Part shown: positions 13,482 to 16,420 of the stretch, piece after piece
How positions within the stretch are numbered: position 1 is the first letter of the stretch
Layout: the number at the start of each line of letters is the position of its first letter
Assembly (NCBI GenBank): GCA_026770585.1
Contig: MU646873.1
Span: forward strand, 229,893-246,312
Direction of reading: 5' to 3'
Length of the DNA: 16,420 nucleotides
Source of the DNA: Baffinella frigidus
Taxonomy: Eukaryota; Cryptophyceae; Cryptomonadales; Baffinellaceae
Notes under the pieces: model-generated
Told to the model about the DNA's origin: nothing
The model's input: only the letters and a program-made list of their open reading frames with translations
Database searches by the model: none
Translations under genes and position numbers: made by a program

Positions 13482-13905
13482 TCACTCCTGCTCGAGAACG
13501 TGCACCTTTCGGCAGTGCCTCGCCCGGTTGCTAGAGTCCGAGAAGGCCTGGCCGCAGGTGGTTCAGGCATAGGGGCGGTCGCCAATATGGGTGCGCATGT
13601 GTCTCGTCAGGTTGCTGGAGTCCGAGAAGGCCTGGCCGCAGGTGGTTCAGGGTGGGGTAGGGGCGGTCGCCGCTCTGGGTGCGCATGTGTGTCGTCAGCT
13701 TGCTGGGTGCCGAGCAGGCCTGGCCGCAGATGGTGCACTCGAAAACGAGCTTGCCTCCCGCCCCGCCCCGCCCCCTCTTGCCCGACCCAGCACAACCGCC
13801 GCTCGCTCCTTCACCAGAGGGCTCTTCCCTGCCCCGCTTCCCTCCGACCATCGCGAGATCGGCCGGCATGACTTGCGCCTGCCAAACCGATCTGGTCAAA
13901 TTCAT
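13482..13905 (-). pseudogene. C2H2 zinc-finger protein, broken
   Basis: ATG at 13905 opens a 50-residue basic, Gly-rich N-terminus with GKRGRE and GSGKRGRGG stretches, possible nuclear signals. Then comes finger 1, FECTICGQACSAPSKLTTHM, with Cys57, Cys60 and His73 in place but Gln where the last His belongs. After GDRPYP the frame shifts. Finger 2 (CGQAFSDSSNLTRHMRTH) and finger 3 (CGQAFSDSSNRARH) are recognisable in another frame, and in both the first zinc Cys codon TGC reads TGA. The last frame ends at 13482. The fingers are 84-87-bp tandem units. It is probably a decayed nucleic-acid-binding regulator. The start lies 87 bp from, and divergent to, the ABCG start. Confidence 0.65.
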
Positions 13906-13992
13906 AAAATTCTTTCTTTCGTTTTCGGTTTCTGGTCAAATCGTGCGAGATCCCGAACGAGAGACGTTTCCTCCGACAGGTTGCGCCAGAGC
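13906..13992. promoter_or_regulatory. Short divergent intergenic region
   Basis: 87 bp separate the zinc-finger ATG (minus) and the ABCG ATG (plus). TCTGGTCAAA occurs twice 40 bp apart (13891 and 13931, the first just inside the minus frame), with an AT/pyrimidine-rich middle. It may be a shared promoter. No TATA box is evident. Confidence 0.4.
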
Positions 13993-16215
13993 ATGCTCCC
14001 CTACACGTTCCCGCCCCCCCTCGCCGATTCCCCGCCGCCGCAAGGGGCCAGTCTGTTCCCCATCATACCCTTCCAAGTGCTCGACCTCCAGCAATGCGAG
14101 GAGGAGGCCCGATTTGTGGGAACGACAGGAATTTCTGCGGAGGAGGAAAACGTCGCCCCGGCGGGCGTGTGGGGGGAGGAGGGGGAGCTGTGCGCCGCTC
14201 CCAGCAGCACCCCAGAAGGGCGCGTCTCAGATGATGCAGCTGGCGTGACCGGGCGGCCGGCAGCGTGCGAGATGGGGAAGCCGCACGAGGATGCGGCGTG
14301 GGGGGGGGGGGCGCTTCCGGCAGGGTGGATCAACACGAGGAGTGACGCTGAGGGCACGGGGTTGCGCTTCGATGGGGTTGACTCCAATCCCCAAACCCAA
14401 AACCTAAACCCCAACCCCTAAATCCATAACCTGAACCTAAACCCCATCCTCTACACCCTGAGTGGTTCGACGGGGTTTCCCTTAACCCCCAAACCCTCAA
14501 CTCCCCTTCCACCCTGCACCCTTAGCCCTATCCCCCAGGACTCTGATCCCCAATCCCAGTGCTACTACACGGTTGACATCAGAATCTGAACCCTGAACCC
14601 CAAACCTCAAACCTCAAACTTTGCGAGTCCAACCCCAACCTGAACCCTAACCGTAACCTCCGACGCAGTGCTACTACATGGTCGACATCGGCGGGGGGCT
14701 CTGCGGGAAGCCGCGCGAAGAGAAACGCATCCTCACCTCCGTCTCCGGGTACAAGGGTAGTCGCACTCGTGGCCAGTTTATGGTGATTACTTTTTCGGGG
14801 GCCCCCGATCCTCTTTTGGATAGAAGGCTAGATAAGGTGAAATGAGGCAATCGTGATTACCTCCAACGTGTAGTCGCACTGCCCCGATCGCGACGGTTGG
14901 CATCTGCGGGGGGCTTTGGGTTGGAGTTCAGGGTTTAGGGTTCAGGGGTTGGAGTTCAGGGTTTAGGGTTTAGGGTTTGGGGTTTAGGGTTTAGAATTTA
15001 GGGTTTGGGGTTGAGGGTTTAGGGTTGGAGATGGCGCTAACCCTCAACCCTCAAGACCAAAACCCGCTGAGCAACGCATTATTACTTCCGTCTCCGGGTT
15101 CAGGGCTTAGAATTAGGGTGCACGGCAATCTTGGGGGAAGAATACAGTGTTCAGGGCAATCTCGGGGACGTGTTCGGGAAGCTGCGCGAAAAGAAGCGCA
15201 TCCTCACATCCGTCTCCGGGTCTGAACCCTCATCCGTTTTTAGGGTATTAATCCTAAACCCTCTTGAGGATACTAACCCTGAATCCTAAAACCCAAACCC
15301 CGAACCCTAAACCCGAAGCGCATCCTCACATCGGTCTATGGGTCCCCTAATTAGGGTGCTGCTCCTAAATCCTCTGCAGGATTCCAACCCTGAACCCTCT
15401 TGAGGTCACTAACCCTAAACCGTTTTGCTGGTACCAACCTCGCACCCTGAAACTCAAACCCTGGACCTGAATTGCACAACCCCAAAACTAGGTTCGCGCT
15501 CCGGGGTGAGACGCTCGCCATCCTCGGCCCCTCAGGCTCAACCCCACCCTGTTGAGGGTTTAGAGTTTACCACTAAATTTAGGGTCTATCCCTAATCCGT
15601 AAGAAACCCGAAACCCAAACCTGAAACCCGAAACCCGAAACCCGAAACCCGAAACCCGAAATCCGAAACCCGAAACCCGAAACCCGAACCCCGAAACCCG
15701 AAACCCAAACCCCCAAAACCAAAACCCGAAACCCAAAACCCGAAACCTCAAACTCCAAACCCGAAACCCTAAGCCCTCAACCATGAATCCTAAACCCTAA
15801 AACCTAAACCCTAAACCCTTAACCCTAAACCCTAAACCAGAAACCCGAAACCCGAAACCCGAAACCCGAAACCCGAAACCCGAAACCCTAACCCCCAACC
15901 CCCAACCCTAAATCCTACACCCCAAATCCCAAACCCAGGGTCCGGCAAGACATCACTCCTCCGCGCCTTCCAATCCCGCCTCCCGCCCCGCGCCACTTCG
16001 ACAGGAACCGTTACCCTCGACGGGTGAACCGCTATCCCGTCCACGAACCAAACGATTTTAGTCAACAGAGGTTTTATCGTTTTTTTGTTGAGTGACATGT
16101 TGTTAGGTCACTCAAAACCGTGAACCCAAAATATTGAAGCCCGAGCCCTGAACCCCAACACAGCAAGACGCTGACGCGGGCGTTTCTGCGGGAGTCCTGC
16201 GCGATTGTCGATCAG
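13993..16215 (+). CDS. ABCG-type ATP-binding cassette transporter, 5' part, exons 1-5
   Basis: Exons: 13993-14376, 14669-14748, 15492-15535, 15939-16023, 16164-16215. Phases (0, 2, 1, 2, 0) all agree, giving 215 codons before the gene continues past the window. Residues 1-128 are a Pro/Glu-rich extension ending TGLRFDG. Exon 2 gives CYYMVDIGGGLCG and EEKRILTSVSG, exon 3 FALRGETLAILGPSG, exon 4 SGKTSLLRAF and TGTVTLDG, exon 5 KTLTRAFLRESCAIVDQ. Order and wording match the start of the nucleotide-binding domain of ABCG (White) half transporters, which export lipids or small molecules after dimerisation. Walker A (GPSGSGKTS) is complete; Q-loop, signature, Walker B and membrane part lie beyond. 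ATG 13993 has A at -3; the frame is open upstream to 13591 but overlaps the zinc-finger gene. Confidence 0.87.
14377..14668 (+). other. ABCG intron 1 with truncated exon 2 copy
   Basis: Donor GTTGAC, acceptor CGCAG. It is filled with CCCTAAA/CCCCAAA-like words. At 14560-14581 TGC TAC TAC ACG GTT GAC ATC (CYYTVDI) copies the start of exon 2, after its own CCCAG acceptor, then ends in AGAATCTGAACC. Confidence 0.8.
14749..15491 (+). other. ABCG intron 2, telomere-like, with exon 2 copies
   Basis: Donor GTACAA, acceptor ACTAG. It contains a TTTAGGG-oriented block (about 14928-15030) and CCCTAAA-oriented words (15225-15480). Partial exon 2 copies: GGTTGGCATCTGCGGGGGGC (14890-14909); GAG CAA CGC ATT ATT ACT TCC GTC TCC GG (15069-15097); 15155-15219; and AAG CGC ATC CTC ACA TCG GTC TAT GG (15317-15342). 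Confidence 0.8.
15155..15219 (+). CDS. Possible alternative ABCG exon 2b
   Basis: Acceptor GTTCAG (15149-15154), 21 codons plus two bases, donor GTCTGA. It encodes GNLGDVFGKLREKKRILTSV, then SG. It enters in phase 0 and leaves in phase 2, the same as exon 2, so it could replace exon 2 in frame. The KRILTSVSG end is kept with synonymous changes (AAA/AAG, ACC/ACA); the CYYMVDIGG part is replaced. Whether it is spliced is unknown. Confidence 0.5.
15536..15938 (+). other. ABCG intron 3, GC-AG type, CCCGAAA array
   Basis: Donor CAG|GCTCAA, acceptor ACCCAG. The body is mostly homogeneous CCCGAAA repeats (about 15605-15690 and 15840-15888) with CCCTAAA between. A GT donor giving an intact Walker A is not available nearby. 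Confidence 0.75.
16024..16163 (+). other. ABCG intron 4
   Basis: Donor GTGAAC, acceptor ACACAG. It is 140 bp, AT-richer, with an inverted GTCAACA / TGTTAGG stretch and a short CCCTGAACCCC segment. It has the least telomere-like DNA of the introns. Confidence 0.75.
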
Positions 16216-16420
16216 GTATGCGCCGTCGAGTTTGAGAGAGAAAAAATGCGTTATTACGGATCGAAACCAACATGCGTTAACCAACATCGGCGCCATGTAT
16301 TCCCTTCCATGCATTAAGCTCCGTACCCCACGCCTCAAGCTCCAGCCCCAAACCCCAAACCCCAAGCCCCAAGCCCCAAGCCCCAAGCCCCAAACCCCAA
16401 ACCCCAAACCCCAAACCCCA
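16216..16420 (+). other. Start of ABCG intron 5 with CCCCAAA/CCCCAAG array
   Basis: Donor GTATGC. An inverted diverged repeat G copy lies at about 16240-16312 (TTATTACGGATCGAAACCAA, GCGCCATGTATTCCC). From 16343 to the window end the sequence is CCCCAAA and CCCCAAG units. Confidence 0.7.

Noticed and set aside
13591-13992. Upstream extension of the ABCG frame to ATG 13591
   Set aside because: The stretch is the antisense of the zinc-finger units; the family-like part starts after 13993, which has a suitable start context.
15560-16407. Minus-strand frames with GFRVSGFGFRVSG-like repeats (also 11362-11640)
   Set aside because: Translations of CCCGAAA/CCCCAAA arrays; they lie opposite intron or spacer DNA.
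1-16420. CRISPR arrays, rRNA or phage features
   Set aside because: Tandem repeats here are telomeric, satellite or microsatellite; no conserved repeat-spacer pattern or rRNA sequence was seen.

Overview
The window starts at the physical left end of a eukaryotic chromosome. Bases 1-112 are a nearly pure CCCTAAA array in C-strand orientation, that is a TTTAGGG telomere, the type found in plants, many algae and several alveolate lineages. Spliceosomal introns, C2H2 and MYND zinc-finger pieces and an ABCG transporter confirm a nuclear genome. The species cannot be named from sequence alone. Splice donors keep GT (once GC) but little beyond it; acceptors are CAG or TAG.

Layout. (1) 448-4112 (+): exons of an FKBP-type peptidyl-prolyl isomerase, 5'-truncated by the telomere. 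One exon carries the FDSS...PFKF...GEGQ part. It is followed by four copies of the exon carrying VIQCWD...AYGARG and five copies of the exon carrying SPPTIPPAATLRF. (2) 4341-5100: a degenerate satellite carrying two small inverted-repeat transposons with clear target duplications. (3) 5103-9650: a repeat-dense region with a MYND-like exon (minus) split by a MITE, a GC-rich stretch with a possible signal-peptide exon, a long degenerate telomere-like array and several foldback elements. (4) 9970-10943 (+): four copies of a short C-terminal membrane-anchor exon, with MITE copies and telomere-like DNA between. (5) 11550-12200 (+): about five copies of an unidentified exon (motif DPNTPEGLKYY) alternating with CCCGAAA/TTTAGGG-like DNA and purine tracts. 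(6) 12850-13480: small unrecognised open frames. (7) 13482-13905 (-): a broken C2H2 zinc-finger gene. (8) 13993 to beyond 16215 (+): the 5' part of an ABCG transporter in five exons whose phases all agree. Walker A is rebuilt across a GC-AG intron, the introns are largely telomere-like repeats, and exon 2 has degenerate copies in the flanking introns, one with matching splice phases.

The unifying observation is that several unrelated exons each occur as small tandem sets, separated by degenerate telomere-type repeats or local minisatellites. Several copies differ mainly at synonymous positions. Either telomere-like intron DNA drives exon duplication by unequal recombination, or some sets work as alternative exons. 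Only transcript data can decide. The introns and spacers also hold at least seven short inverted-repeat families and one dispersed repeat ending in TAATAAAGGTCTCTCTC.
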